Of a stretch of DNA of 64,000 nt, positions 55,179-63,912 are shown piece after piece. The DNA is from an uncultured Eubacteriales bacterium (GTDB lineage: Bacteria > Bacillota > Clostridia > Monoglobales > Monoglobaceae). A program made the position numbers and the translations under genes. The notes beneath the pieces are model-generated. The model had not been told where the DNA came from and ran no database searches. It worked only from the letters and a program-made list of their open reading frames with translations. Positions within the stretch are counted from its first letter, which is position 1. Every line of letters starts with the position of its first letter. The stretch is taken from positions 20,431 through 84,430 of the forward strand of contig CATWQA010000005.1 in NCBI GenBank assembly GCA_958352815.1, read 5' to 3'.

Positions 55179-55910
55179 ATGAAAGAGATTGTAAGGACAA
55201 ACGGATTGACTAAAAAGTACGGCGATCACCTATCTGTCAATAACTTAGATATGACGGTTAAGGAGGGAACCATATACGGGTTTTTGGGGCCAAACGGAGC
55301 GGGAAAGTCAACAACGCTGAAAATGCTTTTGGGGCTGGCGCACCCAACCAAAGGGGAGATTGATATTTTCGGGAAAAGAGTTACGTCCAAAAACAGAATT
55401 GAGATATTGAGGGATATAGGCTCTTTAATAGAAACGCCCTCATATTACGGGCACTTAACAGCAAGAGAAAACTTGAAAATTTGTCAGACTCTTTTGGACG
55501 TTCCGCCCGCCAATATTGACGAGGTTTTGAAAATTGTGCGTCTTGACAGGCAGCAGAGCAAGAAGGTCTCGGCGTTCTCCCTGGGAATGAAGCAGAGATT
55601 GGGGCTTGCTTCGGCGCTGCTGTCCTTCCCTAAGCTGCTCATACTTGACGAGCCGACAAACGGACTTGACCCTGCGGGCATACAGGAAATGCGGGAGCTT
55701 ATTCGCTCTTTGCCCGAAAAATACGGAATGACGGTTATTGTTTCAAGCCATTTGCTTTCTGAAATCGACATGATTGTCGATGATATAGGAATTATTGCAA
55801 ACGGGAAAATGATGTATCAGGGAACGCTTTCACTTCTTCATGAAACAGACAAAACAAAAACTCTTGAACAAATATTCCTTGATCTTACGGGAAAGGAGCA
55901 AAGTTTATGA
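55179..55910 (+). CDS. ABC transporter ATPase of lantibiotic-protection type (LanF/CprA-like)
   Basis: A 243-residue ATPase. Walker A is GPNGAGKST (about 38), the signature region is FSLGMKQRLGLA and Walker B is LLILDEPTNGLDP. The start follows AAAAGAGG. The gene overlaps the next by 4 nt. With the two following permeases it forms the LanFEG-type exporter that removes lantibiotics from the membrane. Confidence 0.9.
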   Translation: MKEIVRTNGLTKKYGDHLSVNNLDMTVKEGTIYGFLGPNGAGKSTTLKMLLGLAHPTKGEIDIFGKRVTSKNRIEILRDIGSLIETPSYYGHLTARENLKICQTLLDVPPANIDEVLKIVRLDRQQSKKVSAFSLGMKQRLGLASALLSFPKLLILDEPTNGLDPAGIQEMRELIRSLPEKYGMTVIVSSHLLSEIDMIVDDIGIIANGKMMYQGTLSLLHETDKTKTLEQIFLDLTGKEQSL

Positions 55911-56668
55911 TGCGTATGTTTAGATGCGAATTTATGAAGACAAGACGCTGCTATATTTTTTTGACGGCTCTGGTTATCAGCGCATTGGGAATATGTTGGG
56001 GGCTGTACGGAAATTATACGGATGTAATTTTAAAGCATGGCTGGAGAATGTTTTTGTATCAGATGCCTCTTGTAAACGCAATTTTTCTTCCACTGCTTTC
56101 CATGGTGGTTTCGTCGCGGATTTGCAATATAGAACACAAGGGACTTATGCTGAAGCAGCTTTGCTGCATGGAGAGCCCGGGGAAATTATATGACGTAAAA
56201 TTGCTTTACGGTTTGGGTATTATTTGCGCCTGCGTAATTATAATGTGGGGCACAACGATTGCCTTTGGTATGTACAAGGGCTTTGAAGGTAGTTTGCCTG
56301 TAGATTTATACCTGCTGTATTTGTTATTTACCCTTGTTCCCACGGCTGTGATATACATATTTCAGCATACCCTGTCTCTTGTTTTCAAGAATCAGGCGGT
56401 TTCGTTTTTTGTCGGAATATTAGGCGAGTTTATAGGGATATTTTCTATGTTTTTGCCGTCTGTCCCTGCTCTCAGAAAATCCGTACTTTGGGGATATTAC
56501 GGCGTGCTCCAGTTTATGGGAATGTTCGGCTGGAGCAAGGAAACAAGGTACGAGACTGTTCATTTTGATCTAATACCCATAGATTGGACTTTCTTTGGTG
56601 TGCTGACAGCAGCGGGCATTATAATTTATCTGGTCGGACGATATGTATTTTGCAGAAAGGAGATTTAA
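55907..56668 (+). CDS. ABC permease, LanE/MutE-type
   Basis: A 253-residue protein with six membrane helices. The N-terminus (RMFRCEFMKTRRC) and ISSRICNIEHKGLMLKQL-like segment fit the lantibiotic immunity permeases MutE/EpiE. It is coupled to the ATPase by ATGA overlap and to the next permease by a 3-nt gap. Confidence 0.85.
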   Translation: MMRMFRCEFMKTRRCYIFLTALVISALGICWGLYGNYTDVILKHGWRMFLYQMPLVNAIFLPLLSMVVSSRICNIEHKGLMLKQLCCMESPGKLYDVKLLYGLGIICACVIIMWGTTIAFGMYKGFEGSLPVDLYLLYLLFTLVPTAVIYIFQHTLSLVFKNQAVSFFVGILGEFIGIFSMFLPSVPALRKSVLWGYYGVLQFMGMFGWSKETRYETVHFDLIPIDWTFFGVLTAAGIIIYLVGRYVFCRKEI

Positions 56669-56671
56669 AAT

Positions 56672-57400
56672 ATGTTATTCAAAATGTTAAAAGTGGAACG
56701 AATGAAGCTGAAACGTTCTCCCATATGGATTGCGTTTATACTGATGCCCGTCATTCCCGCACTGCTGGGAACATTGAATTATATGGGAAATCTTGAAGTT
56801 CTAAAGAGCGAGTGGTACAGCCTCTGGACGCAGCAGACCTTGTTTACCTGCTATTTCTTTCTTCCAATACTGCTGGGCGTTTATTGTTCATATATTATGC
56901 ATGAGGAAGAAAACAATCGCAATTGGAATAAGGTTTTAACCATGCCGGTCAGCCGTAGTATAGTGTTTGTTTCAAAGCTGCTGACGGCGGGAACTATGGT
57001 TTTGCTGAGTGAAATATGGATTGGTGCGCTGTTTGTTATATCGGGAAAGATTATCGGCATGGCAGCGCCGGTTCCCGTTGATAAGATTATTACCTGGTGC
57101 TTGCTGGGAACGCTGGGCGGCATTGTTATGGCTTCCGTTCAGCTTATGATTTCGTTGTTTGTCAAAAACTTTGCCTTGCCTATCGGAATTGCTCTCGGCG
57201 GAGGAATTTCCGGACTGGTTTTTCTTGCAAAGGACTTGGGGCATATATGGCCGTATTCACTCATGGCGTACGGCATGAACTCAAACGCTCCCCAACAGCT
57301 TATCGGAAGCGGGTATCTGCAGTTTGTCATTATCTGTGCCTTATATATCGCCTTGTTCACGATTGTCAGCAATATAATCTTGTCCAAAAGGGATATATAA
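56672..57400 (+). CDS. ABC permease, LanG/MutG-type
   Basis: A 242-residue protein with six membrane helices. The start KVERMKLKRSPIWIAF and HEEENNRNWNKVLTMPVSR are typical of the second lantibiotic-protection permease. It completes the three-gene exporter. No lantibiotic precursor or modification gene is nearby, so this is resistance and not self-immunity. Confidence 0.85.
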   Translation: MLFKMLKVERMKLKRSPIWIAFILMPVIPALLGTLNYMGNLEVLKSEWYSLWTQQTLFTCYFFLPILLGVYCSYIMHEEENNRNWNKVLTMPVSRSIVFVSKLLTAGTMVLLSEIWIGALFVISGKIIGMAAPVPVDKIITWCLLGTLGGIVMASVQLMISLFVKNFALPIGIALGGGISGLVFLAKDLGHIWPYSLMAYGMNSNAPQQLIGSGYLQFVIICALYIALFTIVSNIILSKRDI

Positions 57401-57415
57401 CCTAAGCAAATACAC

Positions 57416-57448
57416 AGGGGCTGTCATTTGGCAGTCCCGTCTTTTTTT
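57416..57448 (+). terminator. Terminator of the exporter operon
   Basis: GGGGCTG / CAGTCCC stem (with G-U pairs) followed by CGTCTTTTTTT. Confidence 0.8.
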
Positions 57449-57467
57449 AGATGAACGCTGTGTTTGA

Positions 57468-57496
57468 TTGACATTATCTGTTTAAGCGTATATAAT
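57468..57496 (+). promoter_or_regulatory. Promoter of the second two-component system
   Basis: TTGACA (57,468-57,473), 17-bp spacer, TATAAT (57,491-57,496): perfect consensus. Confidence 0.8.
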
Positions 57497-57530
57497 TTAA
57501 AATGATTAAAGAAGGTCAGGTGAACAGATA

Positions 57531-58211
57531 ATGAAAATATTGTTAGTTGAAGACGATTTAAGCTTGATAAACGGGCTTTCCTTTGCCATAAGAAAGCAGG
57601 GGTACGAGTTAGACATTGCACGGACTGTTCTTGAAACGGAGGAAATATTTGCCGACAAAAAATACGATTTGATAATTTTAGACGTATCTCTCCCGGATGG
57701 AAGCGGTTTTGATATATGCAAGAAAATACGCAAAATATCAAAGGTGCCGATTATATTTCTTACCGCTGCGGACGAGGAGACTGACATAATAATGGGGCTT
57801 GATATTGGCGGCGATGATTATATAATAAAGCCCTTTAAGTTAGCCGTGCTGATGTCAAAAATAAATGCCGTACTCCGCAGAAGCAATAATTTTAATCAAG
57901 CCGATACGGAGTTAAACGCGAATGGCATCAGCGTCAAGCTGCTAAATGGCGAGGTATATAAAAACGGTGAAAAAATCGACCTGACGTCGGGCGAATATAA
58001 ACTGTTATGTATGTTTATGGCAAATCCCAACATTGTCCTTTCGGCCGACAGGATTTTAAGCAAGCTGTGGGACTGCAACGAAAATTATATTGACAATAAC
58101 ACGCTTACTGTGTATATCCGCAGACTTCGCACAAAGATAGAGGACAATCCGAGCAAGCCTACAAAAATAGTAACAGTGCGTGGTTTAGGTTACAAGTGGA
58201 GTGTACTATGA
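57531..58211 (+). CDS. OmpR-family response regulator
   Basis: A 226-residue regulator with phospho-acceptor Asp in LIILDVSLPDGSG (about 51), receiver motif FLTAADEETD, and winged helix NTLTVYIRRLRTKI, VRGLGYKW. It overlaps the kinase by 4 nt. It heads an operon-like run with the FtsX exporter, so it probably controls peptide-detoxification genes, as in BceR-type systems. Confidence 0.92.
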   Translation: MKILLVEDDLSLINGLSFAIRKQGYELDIARTVLETEEIFADKKYDLIILDVSLPDGSGFDICKKIRKISKVPIIFLTAADEETDIIMGLDIGGDDYIIKPFKLAVLMSKINAVLRRSNNFNQADTELNANGISVKLLNGEVYKNGEKIDLTSGEYKLLCMFMANPNIVLSADRILSKLWDCNENYIDNNTLTVYIRRLRTKIEDNPSKPTKIVTVRGLGYKWSVL

Positions 58212-59242
58212 AAATTTTAACGAACAAGAAAATTAAATTACTTTTTTGCGTAATCTTATTTTGCATGATTACTTTTACGTTGATTTCCATGCTTTTGACG
58301 GTGTTCAAGATTGAAAACGCAGCTGCGCTTATTTTTGCCGCCGCTTTAGCTGTGTTTGCGGCAATAATTATAGATTTATACAGATATTTCAGCAAACAAA
58401 ATAAAATTATTGAAAAAGCCGAAACACAGATTACGGAGTACATTGCGGGAAACACTGCGGCACGTATTGAGTGTGATGAAGAGGGCGAACTGTATAAGCT
58501 GTTTCATAAAGTAAACTCGCTGGCAGCAATCCTGAACGCTCACGTGGAAAAGGAAACAAATTCAAAAGAGTTTTTGAAAAACACCATATCTGATATTTCA
58601 CATCAACTAAAAACGCCTCTTGCGGCTATGAATATATACAACGGCATTATGCAAGATGAGGCAAACTCACCGGAAATACTGGAGTTCGCTTCCCTTACGG
58701 AACAGGAGCTTGACCGTATTGAAACATTGGTGCAAAATCTTTTGAAAATAACAAAGCTTGACGCGGGAACAATAAGCCTTGATAAGAGAACGGAAAATGT
58801 ATCGGAAATGATGAAAGAAATAAAAAATCATTTTATGTTCCGCGCAAACCGAGAGGGAAAGCAAATTGATATTGTCGGCGATGATAATATTACTTTATTA
58901 TGTGATAGGGATTGGCTAATCCAGGCGATAGATAATATCGTAAAAAACGCTCTCGACCATACCGCAAGGGGTGGAAAAATACGGATCGAATACAGGCAGC
59001 TCCCGTCTGCCGTTCAGATTATAATAAAGGATAACGGCAGCGGCATTCACCCCGAGGATTTGCACCATATTTTTAAACGCTTCTACCGCAGTCGTTTTTC
59101 TAAAGATACCCAAGGAGTTGGGCTTGGACTTCCCCTTGCAAAAACAATTGTTGAGGAACACAGCGGAAGTATTGAAGTTGACAGCGAGCTCGGCAAGGGA
59201 ACAACGTTTGTTATTAATTTTTTAATTCCTACAAAATTGTAG
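58208..59242 (+). CDS. Sensor histidine kinase
   Basis: A 344-residue kinase with two adjacent membrane segments (about 13-36 and 41-62) and almost no extracellular loop, an intramembrane-sensing layout. A HAMP-like linker follows. The His is in ISDISHQLKTPLAAM (about 130). N box is DNIVKNALDHT, G boxes are DNGSGIHP and GVGLGLPLAK. ATG 58,208 overlaps the regulator stop. Kinases with so short a loop usually take their signal from the partner ABC transporter, which fits the next genes. Confidence 0.92.
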   Translation: MKILTNKKIKLLFCVILFCMITFTLISMLLTVFKIENAAALIFAAALAVFAAIIIDLYRYFSKQNKIIEKAETQITEYIAGNTAARIECDEEGELYKLFHKVNSLAAILNAHVEKETNSKEFLKNTISDISHQLKTPLAAMNIYNGIMQDEANSPEILEFASLTEQELDRIETLVQNLLKITKLDAGTISLDKRTENVSEMMKEIKNHFMFRANREGKQIDIVGDDNITLLCDRDWLIQAIDNIVKNALDHTARGGKIRIEYRQLPSAVQIIIKDNGSGIHPEDLHHIFKRFYRSRFSKDTQGVGLGLPLAKTIVEEHSGSIEVDSELGKGTTFVINFLIPTKL

Positions 59243-59257
59243 GCTTGTTGTAAGGCT
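59237..59257 (+). promoter_or_regulatory. Candidate response-regulator direct repeats before the FtsX exporter
   Basis: TTGTAGGCT at 59,237 and TTGTAAGGCT at 59,248, 11 bp apart, at the kinase stop codon. The first also forms the palindrome CCTACAAAATTGTAGG (59,228-59,243). No good -10 was found downstream, so this is weak. Confidence 0.4.
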
Positions 59258-59315
59258 ATAGTAGGGTTTGCGTGTTATTCTGTTGGTGTAAAAAAGAGAA
59301 AGAGGTGTTTGCACT

Positions 59316-60011
59316 ATGAATTTATTGGAGGTTAAAGGATTAAGCAAAACCTACGGCAGCGGTGAAGCGGCTGTAAAAGCACTGAAGGACGTTAGCTTTA
59401 ATGTACCAAAGGGCGAATTTGTTGCGGTTGTCGGAGAGTCGGGAAGCGGAAAATCAACACTTCTAAATATGATCGGCGCCCTTGATACGCCGACAAACGG
59501 AAAGGTATTCATTGACTCAAAAGATATTTTTGCAATGAAGGACGGCAAGCGTACCATATTCCGCCGCAGAAATATAGGCTTTATATTTCAGGCATTTAAT
59601 TTAATTCCCGAGCTTACGGTTGAGCAGAATATTATATTCCCTGTTCTGCTTGACTATCAAAAGCCCGATAAAAGGTATTTGGAGGAATTATTAACGGCGC
59701 TTAATCTGAAAGACCGCCGTAATCATTTACCGAGTGAGCTGAGCGGCGGGCAGCAGCAAAGAGTGGCAATAGGCAGAGCCTTGATTACACGCCCCGCTCT
59801 TATTTTGGCGGACGAACCGACGGGAAATTTGGATACGCAAAACAGCAGCGAGGTAATCGCTCTGTTAAAGGAAGCGTCAAGAAAGTACGAGCAAACAATA
59901 ATTTTGATTACCCACAACCGTTCTATCGCTGCGTCCGCCGACCGCGTTCTGAATGTTTCGGACGGTGTTCTGACGGATTTGGGAGGTGTTAATAATGAAA
60001 AGCTATCTTAG
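59316..60011 (+). CDS. ABC transporter ATPase (MacB/BceA class)
   Basis: A 231-residue ATPase with Walker A GESGSGKST (about 40), signature LSGGQQQRVA and Walker B LILADEPTGNLD. It is the class that pairs with FtsX-fold permeases. The start is behind AAAGAGG. Its end overlaps the permease by 17 nt. Confidence 0.93.
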   Translation: MNLLEVKGLSKTYGSGEAAVKALKDVSFNVPKGEFVAVVGESGSGKSTLLNMIGALDTPTNGKVFIDSKDIFAMKDGKRTIFRRRNIGFIFQAFNLIPELTVEQNIIFPVLLDYQKPDKRYLEELLTALNLKDRRNHLPSELSGGQQQRVAIGRALITRPALILADEPTGNLDTQNSSEVIALLKEASRKYEQTIILITHNRSIAASADRVLNVSDGVLTDLGGVNNEKLS

Positions 60012-62331
60012 CCTGATTCCCATTTCCGCAAGGGTGCATAGAAAACAAAACCGTATGACTATCCTATGTATTGTTCTTGCCGTGTTTCTCGTTACCGCTG
60101 TATTTTCCATGGCGGATATGGGTATTCGTATGGAATATGCCAGCGCGAAAATTAAACACGGTAACTGGCATATCGGCGTACACGGGATTTCCGCCACCGA
60201 TGCGGAAAAAATTGCGTCCCGCCCCGATGTTGCCGCGGTTTCGGAATATGATGTTATCAACTACGATATTAAAGATGACTACTATATCGGTGCAAAAAGA
60301 GCCGCTGTTGCGGGAATGAATGAAACATTTTTCACCGATACGTTCGATTATATAACTGAGGGGTGTTTCCCCGAAAATGAAAATGAAGCGTTAGTTTCCG
60401 AGAATGCGAAGGATATTATGGGCGTAGAAATCGGCGACAGTATTACTCTTACAACTCCTGCCGGGAATTTTGAATATACAATATCCGGTTTTGAGCGGGA
60501 CAGAGACAGTGGCAAGTATGACGCAATTGTTCTTTGCATAAACATGCCCGCCTTTGATGAGGTGCGCACTGCAAACGGAATAACAACCGCTCCTGAACAC
60601 TTCTATCGATTCAACAAGTATACAAATGTCCGAAAAGCAATTAACGAAATTAAGGAGCAATTTTCCCTTACGGAAGAAAATGTGGGCGAGAATGTTGTAA
60701 TGGTAGGCCTATCAGGGTTTAGTGAAAATAATGTTGTGCAGGGAATGTACGCCGTCGCCGCATTCCTGTTTCTCCTTATACTGACTGCAGGGGTGCTTAT
60801 GATAGCAAGCAGTCTGAACAGCAATGTTATGCAGCGTACAAAATTTTTCGGAATGCTGCGCTGTACCGGTGCGAGCAAAAAGCAAATTAAAAAATTCGTG
60901 CGCTGTGAGGCGTTGTATTGGTGCAAATCAGCTGTTCCGACGGGGATAGCTTTGGGAATAATTATAACGTGGGGATTGTGCGCCGCGCTGAAATTCGGTA
61001 TCGGCGGTGAATTTTCCGAAGTGCCGCTTTTTGGAATAAGCCCCGTCGGTATAATCCTCGGTATTTCAGTGGGGGTTATTACCGTCCTTATCGCCTCCCG
61101 TTCTCCGGCGAAAAAGGCGGCAAGCGTGTCCCCTGTTGCAGCATTATCCGGCAATGCATACCGAGCAAAAAATATTCGTCACAAAACGAATATACGTATC
61201 GGAAAAATAGAAACGGTTTTGGGTATAAATCATGCGGTATCTTCAAAGAAAAATCTTGTGCTTATGACCCTTTCGTTCGCATTTAGTATTATTCTGTTTT
61301 TGGGTTTTTCCGCTATCCACGACTGGACGCGCCACGCGCTGAACGGCCTGCAGCCGCATACGCCGGATCTGTCCATCGTAAGCGATGACCGTTCCTGCAC
61401 AATTACGCGGGAGCTGATTGATGAAGTTGGTTCTATGCCGGGAGTAAAACGTGTTGTCGAGCGCGCATTCAGTGGGAACTTCCCGGCTGAGACAGATAAG
61501 GATGTGACTGCGATAGACCTTGTTTCATTGGACGCACAACAATTTAGTTGGGCAGAAGAAGAAAAATGGTCTGAGGATAAAACAGGGTTGGAGCGCGCCT
61601 ATAAAGAGGACGGCTTTGTTATGACAGTCTATGACAAGGATAATCCACTCCAAAAGGGCGATAAAATCAGCTTAAACGGTGAACTGTTTGAAATATCCTG
61701 TGTACTGACAGACAGCCCCATAAGCGGAAGCGGCAATCCTACAATTATGTGCACAGAGGAAATATTCACGCGCTTAACAGGCGAAACGGGATTTGCAGTG
61801 GCGGATATTCAGCTTGCAAGGAATGTATCTGACAGCGACATAAGCACAATTCGCGCCGCGGCTGAGACTAACGAATTTTTGCTGTCCGACAGACGAGAAA
61901 ACAATCGCGATGTGGCAGGCACATATTGGGCATTCACATTGCTTATCTATGGCTTTTTGGCGCTCATTGCCGTGATTTCCGTCTTTAATATTGTAAACAG
62001 TATTTCCATGAGCGTGTCTGCGAAATTTAAACAGTACGGTGCGATGCGCGCTGTCGGTATGAGTATAGAACAGCTTATAAAAATGATAAGTGCCGAAACG
62101 CTGACCTATACCCTGTGCGGGCTATTGGTTGGGTTGGCGGCGGGAGTACCGATTCATAAGAGCTTTTATGAAAGCTTTGTAACCGCATATTTTGGCGAAG
62201 GGTGGGAACCACCGATTTTTGCGGTGATTATTATTACATTGTTTGTTGTTGCTGCGTCGGCAGCAGCAATATATGCTCCGTCAAAACGAATTAAAAATAT
62301 GGAAATTACAGATACGATAAATGAGCAATAA
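59995..62331 (+). CDS. FtsX-family ABC permease with two MacB-like extracellular domains
   Basis: A 778-residue protein with eight predicted membrane helices in two repeated blocks: about 23-45, extracellular domain to about 245, then three helices; and about 418-440, second domain to about 640, then three helices. This is the duplicated FtsX layout of MacB/LolCE-like exporters. It differs from true BceB, which has ten helices and one large loop between 7 and 8. GGAGGTG precedes ATG 59,995. Together with the adjacent kinase/regulator it is likely an antimicrobial-peptide sensing and resistance module. Confidence 0.88.
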   Translation: MKSYLSLIPISARVHRKQNRMTILCIVLAVFLVTAVFSMADMGIRMEYASAKIKHGNWHIGVHGISATDAEKIASRPDVAAVSEYDVINYDIKDDYYIGAKRAAVAGMNETFFTDTFDYITEGCFPENENEALVSENAKDIMGVEIGDSITLTTPAGNFEYTISGFERDRDSGKYDAIVLCINMPAFDEVRTANGITTAPEHFYRFNKYTNVRKAINEIKEQFSLTEENVGENVVMVGLSGFSENNVVQGMYAVAAFLFLLILTAGVLMIASSLNSNVMQRTKFFGMLRCTGASKKQIKKFVRCEALYWCKSAVPTGIALGIIITWGLCAALKFGIGGEFSEVPLFGISPVGIILGISVGVITVLIASRSPAKKAASVSPVAALSGNAYRAKNIRHKTNIRIGKIETVLGINHAVSSKKNLVLMTLSFAFSIILFLGFSAIHDWTRHALNGLQPHTPDLSIVSDDRSCTITRELIDEVGSMPGVKRVVERAFSGNFPAETDKDVTAIDLVSLDAQQFSWAEEEKWSEDKTGLERAYKEDGFVMTVYDKDNPLQKGDKISLNGELFEISCVLTDSPISGSGNPTIMCTEEIFTRLTGETGFAVADIQLARNVSDSDISTIRAAAETNEFLLSDRRENNRDVAGTYWAFTLLIYGFLALIAVISVFNIVNSISMSVSAKFKQYGAMRAVGMSIEQLIKMISAETLTYTLCGLLVGLAAGVPIHKSFYESFVTAYFGEGWEPPIFAVIIITLFVVAASAAAIYAPSKRIKNMEITDTINEQ

Positions 62332-62355
62332 ATATATCAGAAGTTCATTTTGCTG

Positions 62356-62584
62356 TTACTTTCGGAATTTAATATATTCCATAAACTTCTTTACTGCAAG
62401 GGATAATGTTTTCTTATCTCTGAATACAAAGCCGATGTTTCGGTAAGCGGGAACATCAAGCTCTTTTGTGATTATTTTATATGGTATTCTTCTCAATATG
62501 AGCTCCGGCAAAATACTTATGCCGAGACCGCTTTCTACCATGGACATAACGGCGTAATCTCGGCATATTGACTTTTTTCCATGA
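62356..62584 (-). pseudogene. LysR-family regulator, C-terminal remnant
   Basis: The minus-strand frame reads HGKKSICRDYAVMSMVESGLG and continues through ISILPELILRR to the end. This is the last third of a LysR effector-binding domain, with the typical VESGLGISILPE motif. A stop interrupts the frame just upstream and no helix-turn-helix part exists. About 220 residues are missing. Confidence 0.8.
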
Positions 62585-62596
62585 CTATGGTACTAT
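62568..62596 (+). promoter_or_regulatory. Promoter before the 151-aa membrane protein gene
   Basis: TTGACT (62,568-62,573), 17-bp spacer, TACTAT (62,591-62,596), about 50 bp before the ATG at 62,645 and overlapping the LysR remnant. Confidence 0.5.
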
Positions 62597-62644
62597 GTAA
62601 GAAGTTGGTGAAAAATACTTCAAATTTGAAAGTAGGCTTTTATT

Positions 62645-63100
62645 ATGAACGACAGACGTAAAGATATTAAACTCTATAATGTTTTATTTCCGTTTTGGGC
62701 GATTCTATTGTTTCCGCAGACATGGTGGTTCGTACTGCCGGGGAATTTTGTGATCGACAGTTTTGTGCTGATTATTAGTATGTGGATATTAAAAATCTCA
62801 GAGAAAAAACAATGGTATAAAAAGCATATATTAAAAATCTTTCTTTTTGGTTTGATTTCTGATGCGATAGGTTCTGCGTATATGTTGCTAATGACGATGG
62901 TATTTGAAGTAGGATGTAGGGGAGATGAATTTTATATAACACTCCCCGCACTTGTTATATCAGCTATTTTGATTTTTGTTTTTGATTATTTTATTACATT
63001 TAGAGAAATTGAAAATAAGACAAGATTAGAAATGTCTCTTATATTTGCCGTTGTCACAGCTCCGTACGCATTTTTAGTTCCGACAAGTTTATTGTATTAA
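62645..63100 (+). CDS. Hypothetical membrane protein (151 aa)
   Basis: A protein with four or five hydrophobic helices (for example LYNVLFPFWAILLFP, FVIDSFVLIISMWIL, LIFGL-like ISDAIGSAYMLLMTM, ALVISAILIFVFDYFI). The interior loops are basic. I do not recognise a family. The ribosome-binding site is weak. Its stop codon abuts the recombinase remnant, so it sits at a junction and its own 3' end may have been altered. Confidence 0.65.
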   Translation: MNDRRKDIKLYNVLFPFWAILLFPQTWWFVLPGNFVIDSFVLIISMWILKISEKKQWYKKHILKIFLFGLISDAIGSAYMLLMTMVFEVGCRGDEFYITLPALVISAILIFVFDYFITFREIENKTRLEMSLIFAVVTAPYAFLVPTSLLY

Positions 63101-63600
63101 GCGAACAATTAAAAACTAAGCAGCAGACAGACAAAATGAAGAAACAGCAGAAACGTATCCCCAAAATCACAACGCGGCTTGAACAGATTGAAAAGGTACT
63201 GAATAAACTTTATGCGGACAACACTTTAAGCACTATCCCACAAGACCGCCATGAGCAGATGTCACGGAAGTATTCCGAGGAATACTACACGCTGAAAGCG
63301 GAACTTGAAGAAACCAGAGAACAGCTATCCGCCTTTGAGAGCGCAGGCGGGCGGGCGCAGAGGTTTGTGAAGCTGACAGAACGCTATGCCGACTTTACCG
63401 AACTTACCCCCCGCCGTTCTCAACGAGTTTATCAGCAGAATCGAAGTGCATGAGCGTGACCGAAAAAGGGCAAAAAACGCCATTCAGCATATCGGGATAT
63501 ACTTCAATTATATCGGCAAATTTGAAAACGAAGTGACACCGCTTGCCGAGCCGACCGAGCAGGAAATCCGACGAAGAGCAAAGCGGCGAGTGGGGCGCGA
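63100..63600 (+). pseudogene. Large serine recombinase, C-terminal remnant with frameshift
   Basis: From 63,100 the frame reads SEQLKTKQQTDKMKKQQK and continues (LEQIEKVLNKLYADN, QDRHEQMSRKYSEEYY) to DFTELTP, then shifts by one at a C6 tract (63,405-63,411). The next frame gives AVLNEFISRIEVHERDRKRA and IGIYFNYIGKFENEV. This is the C-terminal zinc/DUF4368-type part of Tn4451/TnpX-class recombinases. The catalytic serine domain is absent. It is joined near 63,580 to a relaxase fragment. Confidence 0.85.
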
Positions 63601-63912
63601 AGTGGAAAAAGGAGTACATTATTGACAAGGACGGTAACAAAATCTATGACCGAAAGAAGCGGCAGTACAAATGCAAATCCGTGAAATCGAAGTAACAAAC
63701 CAGAAATTGCGGCAACTGAAAGCGCGTATCTCTAAATTGCAGAATTGGCTAAAAGAGGAACAGACGAACACCGAGCCGCTCACCCTTGCACTACATTCAT
63801 AGCATTCTGTCTCGCAGGGCACAGGCGGGGGAATCGGGAGTTTCCCAATCACTTTACAACCTAAAAGACGCGTCGAAAATGCTAAACTTTTTACAAAACA
63901 ACAACATCATGC
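63580..63912 (+). pseudogene. MobA/MobL-family relaxase, scrambled remnant
   Basis: Three pieces of one relaxase in different frames: GEWGAKWKKEYIIDKDG and IYDRKKRQYKCKS (to 63,690); REIEVTNQKLRQLKARI, KLQNWLKEE and EPLTLA (63,680-63,800); ILSRRAQAGE and SQSLYNLKDASKMLNFLQ (63,800-63,912). They keep the order of MobL C-terminal regions but lack a stretch of about 80-90 residues between the first two. The catalytic HUH part is absent. Homology stops near NNNIM at 63,912; 63,913-64,000 has nothing I recognise. Confidence 0.75.

Noticed and set aside
59316..62331. BceAB bacitracin exporter
   Set aside because: The permease has duplicated extracellular domains and eight helices, not the ten-helix BceB layout; only a broader FtsX-family name is justified.
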